Below, piece after piece: positions 26,424-36,835 of a stretch of 64,000 nt of DNA. The stretch comes from Triops longicaudatus (Eukaryota; Arthropoda; Branchiopoda; Notostraca; Triopsidae). The position numbers and the translations under genes were made by a program. How positions within the stretch are numbered: position 1 is the first letter of the stretch; each line of letters begins with the position of its first letter. Under the pieces are notes generated by a model. It ran no database searches. It had not been told where the DNA came from and worked only from the letters and a program-made list of their open reading frames with translations. The DNA lies in the NCBI GenBank assembly GCA_022885665.1, contig JAGQDJ010000022.1, forward strand, positions 248,001 to 312,000. The letters are read 5' to 3'.

Positions 26424-29400
26424 GCTATGGTTAGGAAGGGAGAGGAAGTTTTCAGTAGCATACTGTAGTGCAACAATTACTTCTACTAATGTTTTAACTT
26501 GTTTTTAATCAAAATGGTATATTATAGTCCCTTCGATGTTTGTTAATAGATTCTGCATTGCTAAATAGTTTGTTGGTTTCATGTTACGTTTTTTTTTTTG
26601 CTTGTATGTACAGTACTTCTCAATAACTAGACGACATGATAGAACTGTCGAGTAAGCTGTGCTAGGTTACTGGTGTAAAATTGTGGATGTGGCGAGGTTG
26701 CGGTAGATGGCTTTATAGTTGTCTGATTGGAAATATAATCCAATGCATAGAAATAGAGGAATAAGTATGGAATAACTACTGTTATACGTATGTACATCAC
26801 TACAAAGGGTAATTAAAGCCGATATCAAATGTCAAAATGCATTCATTTAGACGCATTGTTTCGAGGGAACATGCGGGCCGGAAGATGTTCATTCTCTTGC
26901 CATCTGACAAGTTCTTTCTACAACCACAAGGCAAGATGGAAACTGGCATAGTAGGGAATAAATGTTTTCAAACCAAGACATCCGGCCCGAAACGCTGGTT
27001 AGGTCATGTAAATAGGTACAGTATTGGCAAAAAGTGAACATATTCGCCTCCGGAAAGGCAACAATTTTCAGGAACCCTGCTAGCTATTTAACGACTGACG
27101 AAAACGGTTGCCTTTTGTTAAAGCCTAGAGACGACCATCTGTGGATCTACTGTTCGAGTACATGTGCACCAGTGGCGTAAGCAAAAACAAAGGAAGTATT
27201 ATTACTAAATTATTGTTACTAGATACGTTTATTTTTCTCTAAGTCCTACATTAATGAGCTTCGTTGTAATGTATATATTTGTTATTGGTTTAACTGTTAC
27301 ATCAGCAAATATTGAAGTGAAACGATGTACGGCAACGAGCAAAGCTCACGCCGATGAAAGAAATAAAAAAAATGAGCTTCGTTGTTCTTTTCACGAATTT
27401 CCCTTCGTTGCCGTCAAGATTTAAGCATTAGTGTGGTGGAAAATGTATTGCGCTTTTAATACACATTTGGTTGTTCCGGGCTTAAAAAGGGGTGCTTATT
27501 ACTTATTTATGGTGTTTATTTATAGCTTTGTGTTAAATTGCTTCATCGTTAACAACTAGATGAGTCCGAGCTAAGATTGTTTATAATTGTAAAATTTTGT
27601 TTTAGATCCACCACTTACTCCGAACTTGATGAGCCAGATGTCTTCACATACTCTGTGTCTTCACAAAAAAAGAGCCGTGGAGGCCATAATCTGAAGCCGA
27701 GAATTTACTTTTTTATTAATTACTTTTGCAAGATAATAACCTCTGTGTAGCTGATAACAACTCGCTATGATGTAGCCGAAAGTTCGCCGGAAGTTACATT
27801 CCACCACTTCAGAGGAATCCGAATTACAGTGCTGAATCTGAGGAATCTGAACTAAACTGTAATGGTGTTAGTGATATCTAGAAATGCATCTAAAAGCTCT
27901 TCATATTCGTATTTGAAATATACTGTATTGAAAGATAAAATACGGAAGATTCGTACGTTCCATGACTGATTTTCGTTTCCAGACTCCTATCACTTCAAAT
28001 CCATGACATGCAAGTTATTGATAATTGGTACATTAAATAAATAAGCGTGTTGAACAATATGTTCATGAGATAAAAAAAAATATTCCCAACCCTATCTAAA
28101 AAATTTAAAACTAAAACTAGGTATGAAAGCCCATCCTGGTGTTCATATGCACGTATTTGGATGAGGAACATGGACGAGTATACGTCTGTTATGAAAGCAA
28201 TTAGCAAATTAGCCTTTGTTAATTGAAAAAATATATAAATTTGGTGAAGAAATCCTACCAAGTGGGTTTGTTTACATAATGTGTTGGGTCGACCAAATCT
28301 GACAAAAACATTACAAATGCTAAAATACTATGATGAAATGAGATAAATTATTGAATATTCTTAGTTCCTAATTTTAAAATTTTCTTATTCAACTTAATCC
28401 CAAAGGATCTTTTAGTTGCTGTTTCCCTGAATCTTTAGCGTCGAAAGGGAAGCAATATACTTCTAGGAAATGTATAGCATTTTCTAAGCTTTAATGAAAC
28501 GAAATATCGCTTACATGTTTAGAGGCATAGTGGACTGAAGCTAAAAAGAGAAAAAATAATGCGTAGTTTGTTCTTAGTTTGATCTTACTTATAATTAAAA
28601 ACGGGTGCAAAGCTGAGGACAGCCCTGTATCCTCGTATTCGTTTTTCTTATTTGACGTCAGTCGTCAAAATCATTCAAGGGATTTAAAATATTTTCGCTC
28701 AAGAAGTTCTTTTTCTCCAATCCCCATGGAGGCTTAATATAAAAACATTATTTACCCCCTTCTATATAGAAGTTGCAATAAGTTGTCCAATCGCTGCAAA
28801 TTCGTTAACAAGTTCTCAAATTTCATTACACGACTACCAAACCTTTGTTATCCAAACCTTTACTATCGAAAAACTTTAGGAAATTATCAAAAAGCTTTCA
28901 ACAAGGAGAGAGATAACTGAGAATTCCAACTGAAAGGTTTTATGGAAGGTACGTAAGTAAGGAGAGGTTGTACGAGATTCTCGCTTCAAAGATTAGTTTT
29001 ATTGCTTTTCTTTTTTTTTACCAGAAACGATTTCTCGCAAAAAGAAACGAACTTAGTTATCAGTTTCTGTAAGAAAAGTAAAAAATGCGTCCAAAATCAA
29101 GAAAAAAACACACCTTACAAGTCCAAGATTAGTTGTAGAGCAATAGAGTAGCTAGCAGTCGTTTCAATGGTCGTTTCGATTTAGTAAGCGAAAATATCCG
29201 ACAGAAAATCTTATTTATAGTAGCTTCCCTACTAAATCAACCTAAAACTTACCTTTCTATAGTTATTTAAGAATAATAGTTTCAGAGCAAAAATATGTTC
29301 AATTCGTAGAATCGTTCGGATGATTTTCGTAAGAAATAAGAAAAACGAGTACGGAGAATCACGGGTTACGTCGACTTTGTAACTGTTTTTTATTACCACC

Positions 29401-29781
29401 GATAAGAAACTGATTTTTATTTTTTTTATCTGAAATGTCCTATAGCTTCAGCCCACTATGCCTCCAAGCACAAACGAAGTTTCGAGATACTGAAGTTTAG
29501 ATAACGCTTAATATGTGCGAGAAATGAGGGCTTCTTGGCCCGAAAAGTAGTTACAATAATTAAGAAATAAAAGACTTTTGTGATTTAATAGAAGTGGTAC
29601 TTTTTTTAAAACAGCAAATAAAATTAATGAAGTAAAATTCTTGTGAAGCGCGCTCCATGAATAAAGCATCGATATTAAAGTTATAGTACCAATACTGATT
29701 CTTAAAACTTCTCTGGCGGGAAATCTTATGTGTTTATTGTTTATTTTTGGCACATCAGCGTTTGTGAAATTTCCTCTAACA
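26424..29781. other. Intergenic stretch between GOT1 and SLBP
   Basis: About 3.4 kb of AT-rich DNA with no convincing ORF. A hAT-like terminus CAGTGGCGTAAGC at 27170-27182 has no visible partner. Otherwise I see nothing definable. Confidence 0.6.
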
Positions 29782-31200
29782 ATGAACGAAAGGAATCAGG
29801 AAAGCTGTAAGAAAAGTGACCGTATATCAAAAGGAGACACATTTCAGACAAGAACTACTTGTATTAGAAGTGATTTTAAGGTCACAAAGAAAAATTTTGA
29901 GAAAAACTCCCTTTACAAGAATTCAAACAAAGACGCTGGATGTCGAAAGCGTGGTTTCCGTAGTCGAGAGAGGTTTGTTTTACTCTTACGCTATTGTCTT
30001 GGAGAACATTAAAAAACATTCTTAGAGGTGAGGAAATTAGCACCGTAAAGGCAGAAGAGCCTTTAGAAAAGGAATCGGAAGACGAAGCGCAAAATTACGC
30101 GAATGATCTTGATAAGCCCACGATCTCAACTGGCGCTTCTTGGTATGACTTATGCCTTGAAGATGAAAGACAAGAAGAGGAAGACGCAAAACCCGCACTT
30201 AAGTAATACATCAAGATTGTATGCCCTTGCTTAAGAATGTGAAACGCAGGAGAGGCAGGAACGATTCTGAAGGGTCGTCGGTTGCGAGCAAAAGCGACCA
30301 AGGTATCGAAACCGACCCTGTTGTAATAGCTCGAAGACAAAAGCAGATAGATTACGGTAAAAATACACTGGCTTATGATCGTTATATCGCCTCAGTCCCG
30401 AAGCACAAGCGCGAAAAACATCATCCCAGAACTCCTGACAAATACAAGGTAACCGAATCGGATTATATCATGCAAATTCTTCTTTGAAGGCTTGTTTTAA
30501 TTGTTTTCTAAATTGGGCAACTATCTTTTTGGCGTGAACGATTTCGGATATACATTGCGTATTTTATCGGAACGTCCTTAACATTAAATTTGTAGATCCT
30601 TACATATGTACCGTTTCGCTCACATGTTTTTTAAAAGCTTAAAGGTATTGTCTAGGGTAGGACCAATTTCGAATTTTTTATATAAGACGGAAACCTTTTT
30701 TTCAGCCGGGCCTCCCAGAATTTCCGAAAAAATTATTGGTTCCCTAAAATCGTTTAACTCTCGGATAGGCTTCCAACAGTTATTCACGATAATCGTGAAT
30801 AACTGTTAGTGACTTGTTCTTTTACAAATCTCAGCCAAAATAAACTGAATACATTTTCGGAGAAAATATCAATAATCACTTATGGACATTATAGACTAAA
30901 ACCTTATTTTGGAAAAAGACCTCAACATATGTACTGGTATTCAATCAATTTTACTGGCATTATGTAGTAGTTTTTAAAGTAAAATTCCCGTAAGAGAGGT
31001 GGGTACACAGTGGCCCTAGCTTTCCTTGTTTTGAATCTGTAATGTTGTTTATTTGTAATTGTATTAATATTTAGGTTTACAGCAGGCGAGCATTTGATGG
31101 ATTAATTAAAGTGTGGCGTCAAAAGTTACACTGCTGGGATGCTGACAAAAAAGCAAGTACCAGTAAGGCAACGGAGTCCGAAGAATGTGGACCAAAGTAA
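29782..31200 (+). CDS. SLBP: Histone RNA hairpin-binding protein
   Basis: SLBP binds the 3' stem-loop of replication-dependent histone mRNAs and is needed for their processing and translation. Exons 29782-29972, 30026-30202, 30250-30448 and 31075-31200 give 230 residues. The RNA-binding domain is clear: ETDPVVIARRQKQIDYGKNT, AYDRYI, HPRTPDKYK, then YSRRAFDGLIKVW and LHCWD. The tail after the domain is short, ending EECGPK. The second intron is only 47 bases. The usual TPNK turn, whose Thr is phosphorylated in other animals, reads TPDK here. The Lys-rich N-terminus has no clear domain. Intron 3 (626 bases) holds a perfect palindrome. Confidence 0.96.
30775..30807. repeat. Perfect 16-bp inverted repeat with 1-base centre
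   Basis: AACAGTTATTCACGAT, one A, then its exact reverse complement. It lies in the third intron of SLBP. A transcript would form a 16-bp stem with almost no loop, so as DNA it is a cruciform-type palindrome. Confidence 0.9.
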
Positions 31201-31329
31201 AGCGTCATTTTCAATTTCAAGAAGCACCCTAATTTTGTTTCCCCACCTCTTTTATAGTAAAAACAAACGACAAAAACCATCCACTTAATTGCTAATTAAA
31301 CGCACCGCACGGTTTGAGAATCAACATTT

Positions 31330-32274
31330 TTATTTCGTTTCAATCTTGGAGAGAGCAAGCGAGGAGAGCACGACGTCGAGTTTCTCATTCAGACGTTTTT
31401 CTATATCATCCAATCTTTTCATGATGCGTTCCTCCGTGGCCTTAAGCTTGTCGTCGAGCAAAGTATTTGCTAATATTACTTGGCCTATGTTGGAATTGTT
31501 CATTGTGGTTGGCACTGGTGGTAAAATTCTTTCAACAACCTCGGCGATCCGAAGTGTCGTAATGTGCAAGCCATAGAGCCAGAATTTGTCCGAATCAGGA
31601 CAGCTACAGAACTTTTTTTTTTTTTTACACAAATCATAAGATGTTTTAGTTCGGTATTGTAATGTTTATTTTTTTTTTTTTTTACTTGTATGCTGACTGT
31701 CTTACTAGCGACTTGTAACTCAGTGTATATTTCATAAACTGCAGTACCATCGAAATCGTCTATTAAATCGCCTTTACTTGTAGTGATATATTCTCCGTGC
31801 TCACCGAAAACTTCCAGGTTTCTTGTCTAAAAGAGCTTGGTACATTTTTAAGAGAAGTTGCAGAAATTTTTTCTACTTCTGAAAGTAAAGTAACAGAATT
31901 AATGGCCAAAGGAACGTGGTCGGGGTATTGCATGGTTATGCGAAAGCACCCTTCCGAATCTGGATCTTTCTCCAGATAAAGACAAGTGTCCATAGAGATT
32001 TCTTCCATGAGATTCACACTAAATATGACAAAAACTATTAAACTTTTGTATATAGTTGTTTTGTTCCTACTTTTCATGATCTATTATTAGGACATTTTTC
32101 AATATTTCTGGAGAAATATTTGCCCAACTTGATGATAATTCAGGTTTCATGGACATCTTTTCTGTTCTGAACTTAGCGCCTTTAATCCATACACATTTGT
32201 TATCGATCCACAAGGCAACATTCCTAAAGAGTTTAACGTGGAGATTCGTAACTGACCAAACTATGGAACGTTGT
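31330..32274 (-). CDS. Unrecognised protein with C-terminal coiled coil (5' end uncertain)
   Basis: Exons 32274-32071, 32018-31778, 31738-31686 and 31603-31330 join in one frame by clean GT-AG introns of 39 to 82 bases, which supports a real gene. The encoded part has about 256 residues. The first two-thirds mix hydrophobic and polar stretches (LWIDNKCVWIKG, MDTCLYLEKD, FWLYGLHITTLR) and look like a beta-rich domain. The end is a charged helix (LKATEERIMKRLDDIEKRLN) that should form a coiled coil. The frame is open upstream of 32274 to a GTG but without an ATG, so a 5' exon or another acceptor is missing. I do not recognise the family; a distant PAAT/C10orf88-like protein is a guess only. It converges on SLBP. 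Confidence 0.7.
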
Positions 32275-32652
32275 CTACAGAACGCAGGAACGGAGTGTCT
32301 TTGATGAACATTAGAACAGTAATGTAGTGCCACCTATGAAAGAATTTGAACCAAATTCACCTTTCAGGTAGACTCCTCTAACTCCTCTGACTTTGCATAC
32401 CCTCGTGAAATAACATGTTTTACGTTGCTCCTTCTGCGAGAAGTCCTTAAAAAAAAACTTTCAAACGTGAGTATCTTAATTGGGACTTCCCCTCTTTACT
32501 TAAAAAGAATCCTGCTTTGTTGAGACTAGAGAGTTAATTAGTAAATTAAAATATAAAGCATTAGTCTGCACAAAAGAACGGAACAGAATATAACTCTAAG
32601 TCTCTGTCGGCGTACGAATGTATTTCACTTTTAACATTACAATACACGCCGT
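32275..32652. other. Gap between the unrecognised gene and RPL17
   Basis: These 378 bases probably contain the missing 5' exon of the unrecognised minus-strand gene and the 3' UTR of RPL17. A short ATG-started segment near 32418 (MLFHEG) is followed by a GT but does not join in phase. Confidence 0.4.
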
Positions 32653-33596
32653 TTATTCCCTCTGCATCAACTTTTGACGGGCCAACTTCTTCTTGGAGAC
32701 CTTTTTCTTGGTAGGTTCTTCTTCCTTGGCTTTAGCAACCACGTCTTCCTTTTCGGTCAAGATCACCTCGATGTGGCAGGGAGTGCTCATGTAAGCTAGA
32801 AGTAAAATAGACAAGTTGACTTTCTTTTTCTTACAAACCACCCTTCATGGTTTTCTTCAAAAAAATTATCAGACTCGTCTTGAAACATTTCCTAACCCTC
32901 ATGGTTGTCAGGTAGGTGGAATCATCATAAGAAATTTGTCTTAAGAACATAAGGAAGCATCAACTTACGATTGATGCGACCGTGGGCACGGTAGGTACGA
33001 CGACGCATGTAGGGTGCTCGGTTAACTTGGATGTGGTCAATAACCAAGTGGTCAACATCTAAACCTTTCAGATCAGCGTTGGATTCGGCATTCTTCAACA
33101 ACTGGAGCAAGAATTCGGCCGATTTCTTAGGCCATCTTCCTTGGGTGGTTCCCCATTGCTTAGCCTACAACGGAACAGCATGTTACACATGAATAATACA
33201 GCGCACGTGTAGCTATTCTGATGAATATCAGACTCGTCTTGAAACATGAAAGAAATCCGTCATCGTTCTCAGGGAGGTGCGATCATCAGTTAATCATATC
33301 TTCTTCAAAAGAGCTGTTCTTACCTGAGAGCAACGACCTACTCCACCGTTATAACGACGGAAAGGAACACATTCCTTGTGTTTGATGACATTCTTCAAGA
33401 AAGCAACTGCTCTCCTCAATGGCATGCGCTTAATAGTGTTAGCGGCCTCACGGGTGTTCTATAACAAAGAAAACATTGTGAAAATTGCAGCTTAAAAAGA
33501 ATCCTCTCGTTATACCTTAAAGTGAACACGGAGGTTGGAGCCTCGCGCCTTGCAGGACTTGGTGGGGTTATCGGGTTCCCTGGAGTAACGGCCCAT
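32653..33596 (-). CDS. RPL17: 60S ribosomal protein L17 (uL22)
   Basis: This is a structural protein of the large ribosomal subunit lining the exit tunnel. Exons 33596-33516, 33458-33324, 33164-32969 and 32795-32653 give 184 residues, the usual animal length. Clear motifs are MGRYSREPDNPTKSCKARGS, LRRAVAFLKNVIKHK, RRYNGGVGRCSQAKQWG, and VDHIQVNRAPYMRRRTYRAH with the normal Asp-His-Ile variant DHIQVN. The C-terminus is Lys-rich. A splice acceptor lies just before the ATG, so there is a 5' UTR intron. Introns 2 and 3 each hold a box C/D snoRNA. The gene is divergent from MEK. Confidence 0.97.
32865..32932 (-). ncRNA. Box C/D snoRNA in RPL17 intron 3
   Basis: Reading the minus strand, a C box ATGATGA (32928-32922) is followed by a D' CTGA and a terminal D box CTGA (32872-32869). 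TTAT and ATAA ends can pair as the terminal stem. The guide just upstream of D is TGTTTCAAGACGAGT. Of this, TGTTTCAAGACG is exactly complementary to the strongly conserved 28S rRNA sequence CGTCTTGAAACA. Introns of ribosomal protein genes are classic snoRNA hosts. I infer 2'-O-methylation guidance. Confidence 0.85.
33224..33294 (-). ncRNA. Box C/D snoRNA in RPL17 intron 2, paralogue of the intron 3 copy
   Basis: On the minus strand it has a C box core TGATGA (33288-33283), D' CTGA, a C'-like CGATGA, and D box CTGA (33231-33228). It repeats the same guide, ATGTTTCAAGACGAGT, directly before D. The region between C and D' also resembles the other copy (CACCTCCCTGA here, CACCTACCTGA there). The base before TGATGA is C, not the usual purine. 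It is evidently a duplicate guide RNA. Confidence 0.8.
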
Positions 33597-34423
33597 GGTT
33601 CTAATAAAAAGGAAATTAGATCACAATTCGTTATCCAATGCTCAACGTAGTCGACAAACGTAAGACTTCTATTGCACGATACAACTTGGCATACAACACA
33701 CGCCGAATACCACTGTACCATCATGCCTGTACCCGGAATTTTGAATAATTTTTTAAACAACATTTACCAAAAGTTCACTCGAATTATATTTAGCTTGAAC
33801 ACGGACGCACAGCTAACTCTTAAAAAGATATTAAATGAGCAATATATCAAAGGATGACTAGGAAAATAAAAGATAAAGGAGCTGAGAAACTCACTCTTAA
33901 AGATGGACCCAAAACAGAAGACAGGTCCAAACATGGCAACGCAGGGTCATTCTGTAAATGACTTGGTAAATAGTAAGAAATAATGTTCTATATTGATATT
34001 TTAAAATTATATATATATTTTAAAGGGAATTAAAAATAAATATAAGAGAAATTTGAAATTCGTGTAAATTGTTCGGCAACACTCAAACGTGTGGGCGTGG
34101 TAGTGTTGCTCAGCTCAGCAAGTTGTTCAGGCCGGAAACAAAAACAAACCAGTTTGATGTCAGATTTCCTCTGGACTTTCTTGTTTGCCTCTGTGTATTA
34201 AAATTTCGTCTGCTTTTGGTAAGTAGACTGTACTTTTTGTGTTAAAAGTTTTTTGGATGTTGTTTTTTAACATGATCTAGGGCAGCTAATCATTTTGTAA
34301 ATTTTGTGTTGATAATATACAAATTGCTCAGGGTTAACTACTTTGGCGTTTAATTGTCGTAACTTATGTGCCGTGTATCTAGATTTGGAGTAGAAGCCCT
34401 TGTCTTTCCTATTGATTTTGAAG
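33597..34423. promoter_or_regulatory. RPL17 5' UTR intron and divergent promoter region with MEK
   Basis: A minus-strand acceptor TTTTTATTAG sits just before the RPL17 ATG, and a donor-like GTGAGT lies near 33893. I infer a non-coding first exon near 33895-33930 and a 5' UTR intron of about 290 bases. The rest, up to 34423, separates it from the plus-strand MEK gene. I found no convincing snoRNA in this first intron. Confidence 0.5.
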
Positions 34424-36179
34424 ATGTCGAAGAATAAGCTCAACCTTACCCTGCCACCAGTTGAACCCGAGCCCAGTCCTTCCCCAAGCCCGGCAGATAT
34501 TGCTACCAGGCCACAAGCAACTTTAGTACCACCGATCTCGTCTTCTACCGTTGCGAGTGCAGTTTCAGCAGCTACGGCGAGAGAGTAACCAATTTAAACA
34601 AATACTCTATTTATGGAACTAATTTCGGGTCAGTACCAGTGTGGGAAATGTGACAGTCGGCAATACGTCACTTGAAGCGCTACAACGACGCTTAGAAGAA
34701 ATGGATATCGATGATCTCCAACGTCAGAGGCTACAAGTTTTCTTGCTTCAAAAACAGAAAGTTGGTGAGTTAAGCGATGACGATTTCGACAAATTAGGGG
34801 AATTAGGGGCCGGTAATGGAGGCGTAGTTACCAAAGTACGACATCGACCGTCTGGTTTAATCATGGCAAGAAAGGTTAGTGACTCCAAGCGTCATAGTTT
34901 CACTTAGCTTTTCTGTTGTTTTACTGAATATCTAAAACTTTCAGTTGATTCACTTGGAAGTCAAACCTGCGATTAAAAAGCAAATCATCCGAGAGTTGAA
35001 GGTATTGCACGAATGCAACTCGCCGCATATTGTGGGGTTCTATGGAGCGTTTTATAGCGATGGCGAGATTAGCATTTGCATGGAGTATATGGATGGCGGT
35101 TCGTTAGACCTTATCCTGAAAAAAGCTGGAAGGATTCCAGAACCCGTTTTGGGGAAAATCACCTCAAATGTAAGCATGATGTTTATTATGATGAGAAATA
35201 CTTACCTAATTTCGTATAGTTTACTTCTTTTCTCCCTATCATTCTGTGTTGCAGTGAATTAGTTCTAATTTTTATAATAGTAGCAGTTTATAAAAATATT
35301 GCCCTGTCTTACAGGTTCTTAAAGGACTTGCCTATTTACGAGACAAACATCAAATTATTCATCGTGATGTAAAACCAAGCAACATTTTAGTCAACAGTCG
35401 TGGCGAGATCAAAATTTGTGATTTTGGCGTATCTGGGCAACTTATTGATTCCATGGCCAATTCCTTTGTTGGAACTAGAAGTTACATGTCTGTAAGTAAC
35501 AAAGTAAAGGCCCAGTAACAGACCTGGGCCTCTACTGGTATACAATAAATAAAAAAAAAAGTAAAACAGAGGAAAGGGATACACACTATTTCACATACCG
35601 TGACATTTTATTATTGTGTTTCCCCAGCCCGAGAGATTACAAGGAACACATTATTCGGTCCAGAGTGACATTTGGTCACTTGGATTATCTCTGGTGGAAA
35701 TGGCTATTGGCATGTATCCTATACCACCACCTGATCCACAAACCTTAGCAGCTATTTTTGGCTCCAAATTTACTGAAGACCCAGACAATATGACGCCGTC
35801 ACCTTCGTCACGTTCCCCCAGACAGAGTCACTTTATGGGAGGAAGCAATGGACCTCGACCAATGTCTATCTTTGAGCTGCTTGACTACATCGTCAATGAG
35901 CCACCGCCCAAATTGCCCTCGGGAGTGTTCAGCGCCGAGTTTAAAGATTTCGTTGACCGGTGCTTGAAAAAGAACCCAGTTGAACGAGCTGCCCTCAAAA
36001 CGCTTGTTGTAAGTTGTGGAGTTGCTTATGTAATTCAAGCCCATTTGAAAACATTTTTTTTCCATCAGACACATGAATGGGCCAAGAAATGGGAAACTGA
36101 ATACGTAGACATCGCAGGCTGGGTGTGCAAAACAATGGACTTGCAACCGTCAACGCCCACGAAAGCTCTACCAGAGTAA
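34424..36179 (+). CDS. MAP2K1: MAP kinase kinase 1/2 (MEK, Dsor1-like)
   Basis: MEK is the dual-specificity kinase that activates ERK in the RAS-RAF pathway. Exons 34424-34584, 34634-34874, 34945-35169, 35315-35491, 35628-36008 and 36069-36179 give 431 residues. The start MSKNKLNLTLPP is the ERK-docking N-terminus as in insect Dsor1. Then come the export-signal-like helix LEALQRRLEEMDIDDLQ, the Gly loop GAGNGG, the catalytic HRDVKPSN, DFGVSG, and the activation loop DSMANSFVGTRSYMSPERL with both RAF-site serines. A Ser/Pro-rich insert (DNMTPSPSSRSPRQS) stands where MEK1/2 carry the proline-rich regulatory segment. VDIAGWVCKTMDL marks the C-terminus. This pattern identifies MEK1/2 rather than MKK3/4/6/7. 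Confidence 0.97.
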
Positions 36180-36835
36180 GAAGATGTGCAAAGGAGAAGA
36201 GTTAGGTTGAGAAGCCTCACAGGAACGAAAACAAGCGGCAGAGAGAGAGAGAAAGGTGTGAAAGTTGTATTATTCTACCGTGAAGGGGAGAAAGACGCCC
36301 AAAATTTTTATGTGATTTTTGCAATGTTATTTCTGACGTCATTTTGTTTTTGATCCCGTTTCGAATTTATTCGTATTTCTACTTACACAAACCTTCCCTT
36401 GACCTCGTAGGCGTGGTGTTGTAGTAGCTTTCCTGCAGAAAACTGTTTCGTATTTGCGATTTTGGACCCCGTTGGCTTAGCTGAACATTCCAATATCAAT
36501 CCCATAGTTATTCGTTCCTCCTTTGCTTTCGTTTCTTTGTCTTCAAGAAGAAGATACATTCACGCCATTGAATATTGTTATTCTGCAGCCGTTTAGCCAT
36601 CAAGACGGCTGAAGGCTAAGCTCTTTATGTTTCCGTGTTTTCATATATTCGAGAAAACTTGTTGGTCTTCTTGTTCCTACTGCAGACTTTCAAAACTGTT
36701 TGACTTCGGTTATAAGTAAATATCAGTACTAATCTTGACAGAAAGACACAGATACATCTTATTTTTTCTCTTGTTCAAACTGTGTTCGTCTCCCAAGTTC
36801 GTACAACTTTTGCGAAATTTACAAACAGAAATACA
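36180..36835. other. 3' intergenic region between MEK and INTS14
   Basis: The two genes converge here. The stretch should hold both 3' UTRs. I see no ORF or repeat of note. Confidence 0.6.

Noticed and set aside
27170..27182. CAGTGGCGTAAGC, a hAT-like terminus
   Set aside because: No matching inverted end within several kb and no target duplication, so no element can be bounded.
33601..33892. Possible third snoRNA in the RPL17 5' UTR intron (ATGATGG box, GGCAT/ATGCC stem)
   Set aside because: No D box at a suitable distance and no clear H/ACA layout.
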